From assembly GCA_009801015.1 (NCBI GenBank), contig VHZZ01000106.1:84369-119773 (forward strand): 35,405 bases of DNA, in the 5' to 3' direction. The notes under the pieces are model-generated. The model did not search any database and was not told where the DNA came from. It saw only the letters and a program-made list of their open reading frames with translations. Numbering within the stretch: position 1 is the stretch's first letter; each line of letters opens with the position of its first letter. The position numbers were made by a program, and so were the translations under genes. The stretch comes from Silene noctiflora (Eukaryota > Streptophyta > Magnoliopsida > Caryophyllales > Caryophyllaceae). This document shows, piece after piece, positions 10,351-23,111 of the stretch.

Positions 10351-10389
10351 TTCTCATTTGTGACGGAAGGTATCCGTCACAAATGAGAA
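10351..10389. repeat. Perfect hairpin, 17-bp arms, 5-nt loop
   Basis: The arm TTCTCATTTGTGACGGA pairs exactly with TCCGTCACAAATGAGAA across the loop AGGTA. It lies 45 bp before the N gap, so it may be the subterminal fold-back of an element whose body is missing. Confidence 0.9.
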
Positions 10390-10433
10390 GACGGGTACCA
10401 TTTTGTGAGACAAAATGCCCAAATAGAGGAGAG

Positions 10434-11158
10434 NNNNNNNNNNNNNNNNNNNNNNNNNNNNNNNNNNNNNNNNNNNNNNNNNNNNNNNNNNNNNNNNNNN
10501 NNNNNNNNNNNNNNNNNNNNNNNNNNNNNNNNNNNNNNNNNNNNNNNNNNNNNNNNNNNNNNNNNNNNNNNNNNNNNNNNNNNNNNNNNNNNNNNNNNNN
10601 NNNNNNNNNNNNNNNNNNNNNNNNNNNNNNNNNNNNNNNNNNNNNNNNNNNNNNNNNNNNNNNNNNNNNNNNNNNNNNNNNNNNNNNNNNNNNNNNNNNN
10701 NNNNNNNNNNNNNNNNNNNNNNNNNNNNNNNNNNNNNNNNNNNNNNNNNNNNNNNNNNNNNNNNNNNNNNNNNNNNNNNNNNNNNNNNNNNNNNNNNNNN
10801 NNNNNNNNNNNNNNNNNNNNNNNNNNNNNNNNNNNNNNNNNNNNNNNNNNNNNNNNNNNNNNNNNNNNNNNNNNNNNNNNNNNNNNNNNNNNNNNNNNNN
10901 NNNNNNNNNNNNNNNNNNNNNNNNNNNNNNNNNNNNNNNNNNNNNNNNNNNNNNNNNNNNNNNNNNNNNNNNNNNNNNNNNNNNNNNNNNNNNNNNNNNN
11001 NNNNNNNNNNNNNNNNNNNNNNNNNNNNNNNNNNNNNNNNNNNNNNNNNNNNNNNNNNNNNNNNNNNNNNNNNNNNNNNNNNNNNNNNNNNNNNNNNNNN
11101 NNNNNNNNNNNNNNNNNNNNNNNNNNNNNNNNNNNNNNNNNNNNNNNNNNNNNNNNNN
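10434..11158. other. Assembly gap, 725 Ns
   Basis: Unresolved sequence. The long ORFs that appear to cross it are artefacts of reading N as open. Confidence 1.
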
Positions 11159-11370
11159 TCATGATATTTAAAATAGAACTCAAAAACTTTAATATAAAAC
11201 TCAGAAAATAGATATTAAGGGGTAATACCTCAGATGTATAGTCCATGAACTGAAAGGTACTCGTTTATAACTCGACCATGACAAACACTAATAAGGTGGC
11301 AGATATTCTCCCACTTATGTAGTCTTGTACTCATAACTCATGTGTCCCATGGTTTCGAGATTATTAATTT
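11159..11370 (-). mobile_element. Possible Copia-type LTR-retrotransposon 3'-end remnant
   Basis: On the minus strand a purine tract, AAGTGGGAGAAT (about 11305-11316), resembles the polypurine tract that precedes the 3' LTR in many Copia elements. The sequence beside it is reminiscent of the end of a Copia polyprotein. Only a decayed fragment is present and the N gap hides the rest. This is a fossil, named tentatively. Confidence 0.25.
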
Positions 11371-12622
11371 TGTTGTGTCTGATATGGCTGGAATGGATTA
11401 ATACTCATTAAATTTCTCGAAATGAAAAAAAAAAATCATAAATAAACTCAAACTAATCTCTCCAATTGGTTAAAAAAAAAACATAAAAAATAACCCAACC
11501 GAACAAATCCAACACAATGCAAACATGCTCGAAATGATCCGTTCGTGAACTTGGGACTAAGGCCAACAAACAAATCTAGTCTTGCGATCCGTGTTCATGT
11601 CATATATAAATGTATCACGGACGCTTCAGCTCAACCCAACCAAATACATCTTAACCTTACAACGTGTTTGTGTCACCCACTTACATTGGTCAAGTGAGTG
11701 ACTAAGTCGCAACCCAATTCCGTTTATTTCGTGTCGGATTCATGTCGATTTCTCAAATCGTGTCGTTATTTCAATTTGCCGACTCTAGCTAAGTGACAAT
11801 TGGACAAAGATGGTTTCCGCAAATGTTTAATTTTTCCAACTTGTGAAAACTCTCCCATGGCGACCATGAAATTGACCAAGCAAAGTCGATGCAGTTGATC
11901 GTCCTCGTTGTCAAGGTACCATTGATTAATCCTCTTCCTCTTCTTCAAATCGTATTTTGTTCAATTGCTCATCATTGTTTTGTTTCGTAATTGTTTCATA
12001 ATTTGTTTACATTTCTAACAATTGTATTGTATCAATCAAGTAATTTCACTTTCAATTGTTCATCATTAATGGCGTAGATTAGAATTAGAATTTCTTCAGA
12101 TGATAATTGTTATGTGTTATTAATCAAAATGTGTCAGCTTTGATTGTGAAGTAGGAGTAGTTATCGGCGAATGCAAATTGCGACTCGGTTTTCGTTATTG
12201 AGTCGTTTGTGAACGGCCTATTTGTGCATTCTGTGCAAAGGATGAGTGCTTAATTGTGAAGGGACCAGGATTTGTAGTTAGGGAAGAGTTATTAGTGTTA
12301 CAAGGTAAACTAGAAATACTATCGAAAAATTGATCTCAAGAATTTGAGTTTACTATTAATGATGTAAGGTAGAATAGAAAAATTATCGAAATTTTTGAGT
12401 AAAAATTTGAATTCTCCATCATGTTGGGGGGGGGGGAGGCGATCCCATTTTGTCTTCTTTGAGGAACTCGGGTTGTGTTGTTGTTGTCTTTGTATTGATG
12501 TTAAGTTGGATAGTTAGAAACCAAAAAAATAAATTGACTAATGCTAATATTACATACTCCGTATTTGGAAGTTGGAAGAAACTTAACTAACTGGTTGGTT
12601 TGGGACAGTGTATGGGAAGAGG
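11371..12622. other. Upstream region of the GT47 gene, with repeat-like DNA
   Basis: The stretch 11490-11770 (AACCCAACC, GTGTTCATGTC, CGTGTCGGATTCATGTC) looks like a dispersed non-autonomous repeat, without visible ends. 11940-12600 is T-rich, as expected of a plant promoter and 5' leader, and contains an 11-G run at 12426-12436 and an ACTCCGTA word at 12557. A 5' leader intron is possible (GGGACAG at 12602-12608) but unproven. Confidence 0.35.
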
Positions 12623-15600
12623 ATGATGAAGTTGTTTGCGCAAAATTGGAGTTGCACAAAAGGTTCAGTTTTGACAGTTCTTGGTACATTGGTGGTGTTG
12701 ATATCGCTGCTTCACATTTCCTTGTCCCCTTTCTCAACAGTCGACTATTTTAGAGTGGGATATGAACAAGCTCCCCTGAAATTTGGTGTTCGCTTCCCAG
12801 CCGACTTGCACAATGCAGTTGTTTATCGTGGTGCCCCTTGGAAGCCCCATATTGGCAGCTGGCTTTCTGCTTGTGATTCACTTGTGGCTGACATAAATAT
12901 CACTGAGGTATTAGAATAGATTAAGTTTCGTAATTAGGGGTTTCATTTATTAGTGTTTTTTTAATACAAAAGAAAACAAAGGCGCTTGTTTTTAATTGTT
13001 AAACAATGGTTGCAGATGATTAGCGGCAAGGTCTGTAGGAATGAGTGCAGTGGTCAAGGGGTTTGTAATCATCAACTTGGACAATGCCGATGCTTTCATG
13101 GATACACTGGTTAGTGAGTTTTAGTTTAGCTAGGATCACAACTGATGGGTTTCTAAATATTATGCACTCATTTCTGTTCTGTAACTATTAGTACTTGTTC
13201 TCATGGTCTAGGCGAACATTGTTTCGATAGAGAGCATCTGACTTGCAATTACCCATCATCTCCTGATCTGCCCTATGGCCGATGGGTTGTCTCAATTTGC
13301 CCTGCCGACTGTGATACTACTAGAGCTATGTGCTTCTGTGGAGAAGGCACAAAATATCCCTACCGTCCAGTTGCAGAGGCTTGTGGATTTACGATCAAGT
13401 AAGAAATAACTTAAAACACCTCATGGTGTCTTATTAGTTCCAGTGTTCCACCTTGGAACCTAATTTATGTCTCAATTGTCTTTGTCATTGTTTCAGTGTA
13501 AGTTCCACACCTCCTATGACAGATTGGGGGAAACCTGATTTGGGTGTATTTACAACAAATAGTAGTGTGAAAGGTTGGTGTAATGTGGACCCGCAGCAAG
13601 GATATAATGGACAGGTTAAATTCAAACAGGAATGTCACTGTAAATATGATGGTCGCATCGGGCAGTTTTGCGAGATACCTGTTATATCCACCTGCATTAA
13701 TCAGTGTTCTGGACATGGCTTTTGCCGTGGTGGCTTTTGTCAGGTATTGCTGATCTCAATCTTGATGGTTGCATACCAAGTATACTTTTTTCTTGTCAAA
13801 TCCTAATTCCAATTTCCAATATTACTTTAGGAAAGAAGTAGCTTTTTTTAATCATTACTTTTCTTCCCTTTGCTTGTTGTTTATCACATACTATATGACG
13901 GTTCATGTTAGTCAACGCCAATCATTTTGGGTTTAAGGCTTTGTTGTTAACTTGTTATGGATACACGATTAAACTATTTGAATGCACATTAAACTATTGA
14001 ACACACGATTTTGTAAACAATTATTTTCTTCTCATATAAATATTTGGAACATCTTTTAAGGTATTCCGGACTTTACTTCGATTTTCATAGTCGTTTAATC
14101 TTTATTCTCAATTTAAATTCTAAGTTTTTATAAAAGAAATCCGGACTTCGATTTTAAAACCTATAAGTTTACCTTGACTTTTGTATTATGTTTCAACCCC
14201 CCCCCCTCTTTGTTTTGCACTTTAACTTTCTATATGTTCACATTTTGAGCTGTGCGATCACCCATGGACGGGTCTAAAAGATGACTCTGATGTTTTTGTT
14301 GTTGTATAAATATTTGGAACATAAATTAACAATCTTTTCGGAAGGCAAACTCGTGTATTCCAATTGAAAACTCGGTCAATTGAATGAATGAGGGGAAGCT
14401 GAATAACCTGTTTACTCCTTATCTTTAGATGCTTGTATTCATATATATGAGCATAACACACTAAACATGTGTGTTACACATGCTCCTGGCCATTGGCTGT
14501 GTTTTTCTCTCTAGTCTCTGATGGCTCCCTAAGGGTTTTCTCAAATACGCTGATTTACTGTTCAGCTTTATAAGTAGCTGGCCTTGTACTATAGTGATGC
14601 TTAAAAAGTTGCAAATATCTTTCCTGTCTTCTGTGACTGTACCTCCTCGTGTGTATAATATATATACCGGTTTCGTGCACAAAATACTTGTTTAAAATTA
14701 TTGATCTAGTTCTTTTTACTTGGCCATGCTTAAAATAACGGTTTGTTGTCAGTGTAATGGGGGCTGGTATGGAACTGATTGCAGTATTCCATCATTATTC
14801 TCACCCATAAGAGAGTGGCCTCAATGGCTACGCCCAGCTCACATTGATATGCCTGGTTATGCACATGCTGCGGAAAGTATTGACACTCTCAATGCTGCAG
14901 TTGCAAAGAAACGGCCGCTGATATATGTTTACGATTTGCCTCCGCAATTCAATAGCCTTCTCCTTGAGGTGAGTCGTTATACTAATATTTGTTCCTTCTG
15001 AACAACGGATGTTCAAATTCGCTTACGTTTATTGGTATGTTTCAGGGGCGCCATTTCAAGTTTCAGTGCGTGAACAGACTGTATGATGACAGGAATGGTA
15101 CTGTCTGGACAGAGCAGCTTTATGGTGCTCAGGTATGATCATGGTATTAAATATTGGTTTGAGACTTGGTCTTGAGATCAGTCATTACGGTCTGATCTGT
15201 GGTTGTTGCACTAAACGCGACCTATACTGCCTCAAAATGTGATTGCTGTATCCTTCGAAACCTTAACTCAATCGCAATCTGATGCCGGGCGCAGATTTAT
15301 ACCATTACCATGGGTATGATGGGAATGGTATCTTTTATGTTTGGATAAGTGATGGCTTACACAGTGCTGCTTTTCTACAGATTGCGTTATATGAGAGCAT
15401 ATTAGCTAGTCCATATAGGACACTGAACGGCGATGAAGCAGATTTTTTCTATGTTCCTACCCTAGATTCATGTATTATTACTCGTGCTGATGACTCTCCC
15501 CATCTTAGTATGCAGGTAAGTGCACTTCTTCAACTATGATAATTCTTTCATGTTTGTTAGCATAATTGTTATGATCTCCTAGATGTATTATACATGGCTT

Positions 15601-18600
15601 AGTATCTACCCAGCTTTTAGTCAAATTTATTTTCTTTCCCCTTTAAGTAATTTTACGGTTGTCGAACTTTTCAACCATACTGAGGGAGGACTTCCTGTGC
15701 GGTCTAGTCAGTTTCAAGGTTATGTTATGATTGTTTTATCAGTATCTGAGGGGGGACGACAACCATCCGTCTTCCGATATTTGTGGACGAATAAACAAAT
15801 GAACCTGACACTCATTTTTTGCAAATTCTATTTTATTATGTTTCTGAAGGTGGTGTACAATTCATAATATATACTCCTGCCAAACATGGATCTTCAATTT
15901 TCCATCATGCGTTAGTACTATGCCACGTAATTCCTTGTTTTATTGAGTCGATGCGGTCTATTAACTTTGTGTGTTACGATTCATAATCCCCGTCTTTTCT
16001 TTTCCCTATGCTTTCACTTCCGCTTCTTATGTTTTCCATTTTTTTTCTCCCTATTTATCTACTTATGATGGTTCCCACTTATCCTTATGTTAATGGTAGT
16101 CCTTATACTCTATCATTAGGCTTCATGAAAAAACTCCTGCATTTTTTTGAAGACCTTATTATCCTGTTTACTCTTCATTTCTTCTTACAGTTTGATCACT
16201 TGCAAATCTTCAGGATCACAAGGGCTTGAGGAGTTCCATAGCTCTGGAGTTCTCTAAGAAGGCATACATTCACATTGCACATCACTATCCTTACTGGAAT
16301 CGCTCATCTGGAAGAGATCATATCTGGGTATGGTGCACTCAGAATCTTTTTTTTTTTTTTTTTTTGTTTTTTTAAAATGTAACACTTCTTTATTTTGGAG
16401 GCCTTAATTAACCTCCTATAATCTGAAATTATTATAATAATCTTATACTCCTGAAGGCAGTTTTTCTCATGGGATGAAGGTGCTTGCTTTGCCCCGAAGG
16501 AGATTTGGAGCAGCATTATGTTGGTTCATTGGGGTAACACAAATTCAAAGCATAATCATTCAACGACAGCTTACTGGGCTGACAATTGGGATGCCATTTC
16601 TCCTGAAACAAGAGGGAACCACCCTTGCTTTGACCCTACCAAGGATCTTGTTGTTCCTGCTTGGAAACGGCCTGATGAGATCTCATTTAGGTCTAAACTT
16701 TGGACAAGGTGCTAATATCTGTACTGTATTTGTATCCTGCGCTGATCTACATTTTTTAAGAGACTGAGCTGTTTATTTCCAGTCCAGGCCTCGTAACCAG
16801 CGCAAGACCTTGTTTTACTTTAATGGAAATCTAGGTCCAGCCTATGAAAATGGCAGACCAGAGGCCACGTAAGTTGTTCATACAGACCATGGTTGCCTTA
16901 TTAGATATGAAATATGTAACATCTTGTTCGCTATACACTCCTACTAGACTGATATATATTTTTTAATTTACGCAAGCACTATGAGCCTATGATAGAATAA
17001 GCTTGAATCGGTTAGTGATTTGCTTTTTGAGTAAATCCAGTAACCCATTAAAATACTCAGTCTCTAGTGGAAAGGGGATTATTATTAATTTGTTATATTT
17101 TGCTGTCATTTGGTTTACCAATTCTTGTAAAGTTAAATCTTTTACTGACAACTAAAACACCAAATGATTTATTCAGATATAGCATGGGAATTAGACAAGC
17201 TATCGCCGCAGAATTTAGTTCAAGTCTGACTAAAGATGGGAAGCTTGGTAGGCAGCACCAACCTGATGTGATTGTCACATCGATGCGCACTGTCAATTAT
17301 TATGAAGAGTTGGCAAGTTCCACTTTCTGTGGAGTTTTTCCTGGAGATGGGTGGAGCGGTAGAATGGAAGACAGCATTCTCCAAGGATGCATCCCTGTAA
17401 TTGTTCAGGTGATTTTGGCTTCTCCAGAGACTTCTTGTTTTCATGGCTGGTTTGCTTTTTTTAATTTGGAGTCCTCATGCAAAAGTAATGTGTTGCACCA
17501 AGTTTTAAGGAGTGCCTTACTGCCTTTCTACTGACCGCTTTGCTTGAATACTGAGCAGACATGGAAAAATTGTTCAGGGGGCCATATTAATTCTCTTTCC
17601 TCACAAAATAAAAATATTTGAAAAATCAAAGATGTTGATCATATGTTAGGGAAAGCGCCTCATCATGGATTAATAGTCTAACTGTACTTTTGCTAAACAC
17701 TACATGTCTTATGTAGTATTCCTCTGTCCCCACATATAGTTTATCTATTACATTTAAGTCCGTCCTCCATCAATAGTTTGCATTTCAATTTTTGATTTTT
17801 TTTTTTTTTTTTTTTTTTTTTGTGGTGAAGAATAGGTCTTCAACTTCCTATCCAAAATCAAACATAGGATAGGGGAGTATTTGCTAATAATCGTTGACTT
17901 TTGACAGTAGTATTTGCCTTTTAAAATGCTGGTCAATTTGGGAAATGATTTTGTGGTCATTCTAGGATTAGTACATTATTTTATAGGGTTATTTCACGAG
18001 AATAATCCAACGTATACCTCTCCTTCTCATATTAATCCATTCTATATTTTAACCCATATTAAACTACTTATTTGTCAGGTCGCACTTAAAAAAAAAAAAT
18101 CATTAAAATTGATTTGGGGATAGTCATGTTTACATAAGAAAAATATAATTACACATTTGGTACATAGAATATTCCATTAATAGACTAGAAATCAAGCTTA
18201 TCAGAAGTTGTTCTGCGCCTTTCTAATCTGCTTCATTTGTTGTAATTTCTGCTCCTTCTTGTTACTGTTAACCCAAACTCTCACCACCGCCACCCCCGCG
18301 AAAACCGTGGGAAATCCACCTATTATCGAATTTATGCCTTAATTTTCAAAGGATTTGTTGCTGGAGGCGTTTCTCTCTTAAATCGAAGTCGCTTATTGTC
18401 GGAGCTCGCGTTGAGAGAGGCCGGTGTTGCCAGTGCCGTCGGCGTTACGGTGGCGATGAATTTAAGCACCTTCTTTATGGTTTGTGGTGGTTGGTTATGG
18501 AGGAAGGAGGTAAGGGAGTGAAGGATGGAGAATTAATGGAGAATGATAAATAAAGAAGGAAAAAGAAGAAATAAATCCAGAAGAAGGAGAAGATCTAGGA

Positions 18601-20968
18601 AGAAGAAGATAAGAAGATCTTGTAATTTGGTTCTTTTATTAGGATTTTTCTGGATAAAATTTGGGTTTTGTTTTAAATTTGGGGAAAGTATAGATTTAGG
18701 AAGATGAAGATTGAGGGGGAAAAAGGAATCAGAGAAAAAAAAAATAGATCCCACAAAGTCACCTGTTGGGAAACCTGTAATATCAGGTAAATTATAGGAT
18801 CGGTTTAGTCAAGTTAAATGATATCAAAGTTCGGTTTTTTCTCAGTTAAATATTAGGTTGGATTAATATGAGAAGAGGTGCCTTAGTTTGGATTATTCCC
18901 GTAAAATAACCCTATTTTATATGAGTATGAAGTATTAAGTGGGTATTTTGAGATTGATTGGATGCATAGTTGCATAATGGGTCACGTTGCAGAGCTCATT
19001 TGACCTGATCAGAAATTTGACCTGTACCAACCACAAATGTTCTAGGTCCCCAACTATTTAACTAAAATCAAGCTTGATCCATTGAGCAACCCGAAATCAA
19101 TACCTGCACTGAAGTTGGATTAATCTAACATGGCAAATCTACCTGTTCAAGGTGGTCTACATATGAATGATACTTTTTTTATCTTTCATTTAGATAGTAC
19201 TCTATCAGTTTACAAATTCAATAGTCTCGGGCGAATTGAGCTTGCTTGTCTCTTCTAGCTTTGGTTACTGTGTGACCCGCCATTCATTTATTGCCTTCAA
19301 ATTATGTTCGACTACTATTTTTCCTCTCCTTTCCATGCCTTTTTAACTAATGTTCTCTTTTCTGTAGATTTGCTTTATTTTAGGGTGTTTAACAAGTGGC
19401 TCTTTAATAGTTAAACTGGCTACTACTTAGAGAAAATTCGTTACGTAACATCTGGTCCTGTATTTGAGTATAGGGTCCTTAATAGTTGTTGTTGGTGTTG
19501 TATATGCTTTGAATTTTACTTATCGAGTACTCTAACTACTCTTCCCCCCTCTCTTGTGTGTGTATGTGAGGCTTGGTAACTATTGTGCCCAGAGAATTGT
19601 TAAATTACGGGCTTTAACTTTTCTGATTGTAAAATAGGCTCCACGTATTTTATGTGAATATGTGCTTCCCCAATTCATATTGAGCCAAAGACGCACTATT
19701 CTCTGGATTCGATGAAATAGAGTAAAATGACTCTTTAGAGTGGCTGTGCTTCTTTTTATTATAAAATAGTAGTCATTTGATGCAGTTTTTTTTGGCGTAA
19801 GCGTTTACTCGCCAATTGCAGCAGCCATTAAGGCAAAGAATAATATTGTTGTATTTCCAATATAACGATTCATGTGTTTGGCGAATGTAATGTTTTTAGT
19901 CATATACTCACCAACTCTGAGTCGTCTATAACAGGATGGCATCTTCCTTCCATATGAAAATGTGCTCAACTACGATAGTTTCGCTGTTCGAATTGGTGAG
20001 GATGAAATTCCAAACTTGATTAAGATTCTCAGGGTAATGTACCGTAAGCCATAAAGTATTCATCTATGATTTTGCAGTATTATACTATGGCTTGGCCTGA
20101 TTAGTTGGTATGCTTTGTTTCTAGGGAATTAATGAGACTGAAATAGAGTTCAAGCTGGCTAATGTGCAGAGTGTTATGCAACGGTTTTTGTATCGCGATT
20201 CTATTTTACTTGAGGCCGAGAGACAGATGTCTGCTTTTGGGCATGTGGATGATTGGGCTACAGAGCTGTTGCGTATGAGTGAAGATGATGTGTTTGCCAC
20301 ACTCATACAGGTATGCATCTTACATGCATTATTTTCAGTTTTTCACCCTCGTGCGCACCCCTAGACCCACTGCGGGTTAAATTTTCCAAAACCATACTCT
20401 GTCCAAACGAGTGCAGATCTAAAACATAACCTTTCCTGTTTATCCACTATCCATCTAATCTTCAGCATCCACTATTATATTTAATCAAAATAACTAGTGT
20501 TGATTTTGCTAAGAGTTCGAGATTTTAATTTATTTTCGGAAAGAAATGGGTGACAATCTCATGAAAGAGTCATAATGCTATGAAGAGTATTAATAAATGG
20601 CACATAGGTTAGCCATAGGCATTTAAGATGCAATTATACACTTTCGCACTGCTCATGGCGGGTATAATGTTTAATACCCATATACCCGGCTCACCATTGG
20701 CTGCAAGTACACCACCACCATCTCTAGCTGGCCGAGACAGTGCGGTATTCGCTTCTGCCCACTAGTTGAAAAGATCGACTATAACTCCAGGTTTATCTCA
20801 GAAATAGAAATTAAACCATTCATATGTACATATTTGAAGTTGATTTTTTTCTTATGCTCCGGTCAGGTCCTGCATTACAAGCTGCACAACGAATCCTGGA
20901 GAAAACGGGTACCACGATCCAAAAGAGAATCGGGCCTGCCACAGGAATGCCTGACGAAATCTAACTGA
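12623..20968 (+). CDS. ExAD: GT47 exostosin-family arabinosyltransferase, ExAD-like, 14 exons
   Basis: Exons: 12623-12907, 13016-13109, 13212-13398, 13497-13743, 14753-14968, 15046-15132, 15381-15515, 16214-16327, 16461-16708, 16788-16868, 17177-17408, 19935-20033, 20125-20310 and 20867-20968. All phases fit and give 770 residues. The start is the first in-frame ATG (MMKLFAQNW). A signal anchor spans about 15-36, so this is a type II Golgi protein. EGF-like modules lie at about 101-131 (CRNECSGQGVC) and 252-281 (CINQCSGHGFC..GGWYGTDC). The exostosin/GT47 domain runs from about 325 (PLIYVYDLPPQFN) and includes RTLNGDEADFFYVP, GRDHIW, FFSWDEGACFAP, FYFNGNLGPAY and GVFPGDGWSGRMEDS. This EGF plus GT47 layout is that of Arabidopsis At3g57630 (ExAD), which adds the fourth arabinose to extensin. 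Orthology is inferred from memory. No breaks are seen, so it looks functional. Confidence 0.88.
16347..16365. repeat. Poly-T tract (19 T) in intron 8 of the GT47 gene
   Basis: It starts 20 bp after the exon 8 donor (16327/16328) and precedes further T-rich sequence and the exon 9 acceptor at 16460. Splicing signals on both sides remain normal. Confidence 0.9.
17725..17821. repeat. MITE-end-like sequence and 26-T tract in intron 11
   Basis: CCTCTGTCCCCACATATAG followed by ATAGTTTGCATTT resembles the CTCCGTCCC-type ends of plant Stowaway/Mariner-like MITEs. It runs into 26 T (17796-17821). No matching second end is visible nearby, so it is probably a truncated copy. Confidence 0.4.
17985..18913. 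mobile_element. 929-bp long-TIR DNA transposon in intron 11 (Mutator-like?)
   Basis: The two ends are inverted repeats over about 55-59 bp. AGGGTTATTT(C/T)ACG(A/G)GA then ATAATCCAA, and further in TTCTCATATTAATCCA, occur at 17985 onward and again as the reverse complement ending at 18913. The element is flanked by 7-bp direct repeats ATTTTAT (17978-17984 and 18914-18920), consistent with a target-site duplication. The interior has no transposase and is markedly GC-richer between about 18280 and 18500 (CCACCGCCACCCCCGCG; GGTGTTGCCAGTGCCGTCGG). Long TIRs with captured-looking GC-rich DNA suggest a non-autonomous Mutator-like element. A 7-bp duplication is shorter than the usual 9, so hAT or another family remains possible. 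Confidence 0.8.
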
Positions 20969-21460
20969 GGAACATGGCTTAAGATTGTATATGATGCTAT
21001 CATGATGCAGCCAACATTTCCACCAGACGCATATAATGTCGAAAGTAAAAGGTCTCAGTGTACAGGATGCTCGACACTAAGCTTGCGTGCTTAATCAATT
21101 TTGTCGGTCACACGTCAATTAATCATTATTTTCATTTAAACGTACTATCATTCAAGTTAATTGATATTTCTAGAACATTTCTAAAGTCGGAAATAATTGC
21201 AGGATTAGAGGATGGTACACAACATATAGCGCTTGTATAGCTTTTATAGCTTCTTCCATACGCGTTTTTGTAAGCCGATACACTCTTTGTTTTCATTGTG
21301 AATTTGTGATGATAATTGATAAGATCATATATCGGTACGTAACAGTTATTATAGGACAATTTTACTATGGATTTTGTTTCATTTTTTTTTTTTTTTTTTT
21401 TTTTTTTGTGATTGGCCCGAGTAAGATCCTTAATAGTCAAAAGTCCATTATATAAACTAA
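20969..21460. other. 3' flank of the GT47 gene
   Basis: Contains the presumed 3' untranslated region and a 26-T tract (21382-21407). There is no coding evidence. I do not see a canonical AATAAA close to the stop codon. Confidence 0.4.
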
Positions 21461-21868
21461 GGCTCTGTTTAGTAAAACTATCTGAAAAGGTAGCTTAAAA
21501 CTGAAAAACTAATTGAAACCTAAAAAGGTAACTGATAAGATAGCTGAAAATTATGAACTGATAAGGTAGCTAATTATATAAAAAAATGTTTGACAAACTA
21601 ACTGAAAAGGTAACTGATTTTGATGAAATGACGTAAAAGGATATGAGAATTATTTAATGAAATAAATTTAAGGAGTAAAAAGGAAAAAACAAGTTAAATC
21701 AGGTACCTGAAATCTCAACTGTTACTTTAGGTAGCATTTCATTTCAGGTAGCTTATTTGGTTAATAAGTTGCTTGCCAAACTCTTACAAACAAATAAGGT
21801 ACCTGAAATTTTGGTCAAATTAACTACTTTGACCAAATCAGGTACCTGAAATTCCTTGTCAAACAGTC
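21461..21868. mobile_element. Tourist-like (PIF/Harbinger) MITE, 408 bp
   Basis: The element begins GGCTCTGTTTAGTAAAA and ends CCTTGTCAAACAGTC, imperfect inverted termini of the GGC(T/C)CTGTTTG type. It is flanked by TAA on both sides (21458-21460 and 21869-21871), the duplication expected for Tourist elements. The interior repeats AAAGGTAGCT / AGGTACCTGAAAT words. It has no coding capacity. Confidence 0.7.
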
Positions 21869-23111
21869 TAAATAGTCTAAATATGATTGTATACGTTTTT
21901 TAAAACATGTATTGAGAGTGAAAAATGTATACAATTGAACGAACTCGGGTATTGCTCACCAATTGAACGAACTCGGGTATTGCAACTTGCAAGAGGGTCT
22001 GGTATATACACAAACATATCTTCCAAAATCATATACCTTTCTATACAAGGTAGATTTGCAAATTATATAAATATAAGTTTGTGCTCGCAAATATCATCAA
22101 ATTAATAATACATGGTATACCTCAAAAAATCCTTGTGTGTTGCGGTAAGGTGCCATACCACGTCGGAGGTGTTTAGTGTTAACACGAGACATATATATAC
22201 ATACATGATACATCGATCCAAGTATGGAATTCGACACATATACAGGTATGAACTTATACATAAAAGTTCAGACCTTAGCCGCTTGTATTCAATATCTCCA
22301 TTGTATCTAATCGCCTACATCTCTTTTCGGAACAGGGGAATAGACCAGAAAACCGGAGTACATCAAACCTCGTCTTCCTCGTTAGCTTCTCATGACAGTC
22401 GTACAGAGATGCAAACATTAGGCTCGAGCTGAAGAACCGGAAACAAAATATAGTATAAGAAATTAACAAATCTCGTAATATTCCAAACTTGAAAAAACAC
22501 ATATTCAGATAGTGAAATCAACAAATCAAAGCCTATACGTCCTACTTCGGCAGAAATCCAGCCGTAAAACATGCACGTGTCACATAAAAGTCTCGCACCT
22601 GCACGGTTCATACAGCCAACTATGCGTGAGATTACCATATCTAATACTGTCTCGTAAATAAGATGGCTTCTCTGGCCAATTCGTTTTATCAACTTTGGAT
22701 TACTCTCATAGCTTGTTATTTGTTGATCATTATGCTATTGAAGTCAAGTCATTCCCTCCGCCCGTGTTCCTGTCTCTTTACCTCTTAAAAAACCTAAACC
22801 ACATTATCAATCAGGGACTACCATTAACCATATTTGGTTGTGGTAATCCCGAAATAGAAATCGAGGGTCTGGACGAGGATGTGGAGATGGTCTGCGAATA
22901 GGGGACTGCTATTGTGAAGTGGGAGATAAAGGTGTTCTAGGGTCAAAATGATAGTTCTTAAGTTAATATATTCTCGTTTTAGGTTTTGTCAATGGGAAAG
23001 TTTAAGAAGTTGACTATGCCAAAAGAGGCATGTGGACCTTCACGAAAGCATACATACGCAAGTCAGAAAATAACGTAATCTGCAAAAGAGAACCTGTTCA
23101 GAACATCCAAG
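21869..23111. other. Intergenic between convergent genes
   Basis: The 3' ends of the GT47 gene (plus) and the TLDc gene (minus) face each other here. A 24-bp direct repeat (CAATTGAACGAACTCGGG...) occurs at 21932-21955 and 21960-21983. No exon, tRNA or further element is supported. The part near 23111 should include the TLDc 3' untranslated region. Confidence 0.45.

Noticed and set aside
10308-11246. Three ORFs of about 270-290 codons
   Set aside because: They are mostly N; the frames are open only because the gap is unread.
15282-15539. In-frame upstream extension of ExAD exon 7 (MPGADLYHYHG...)
   Set aside because: Family sequence resumes exactly after TTCTACAG at 15380 and joins exon 6 in phase; the upstream part is intron.
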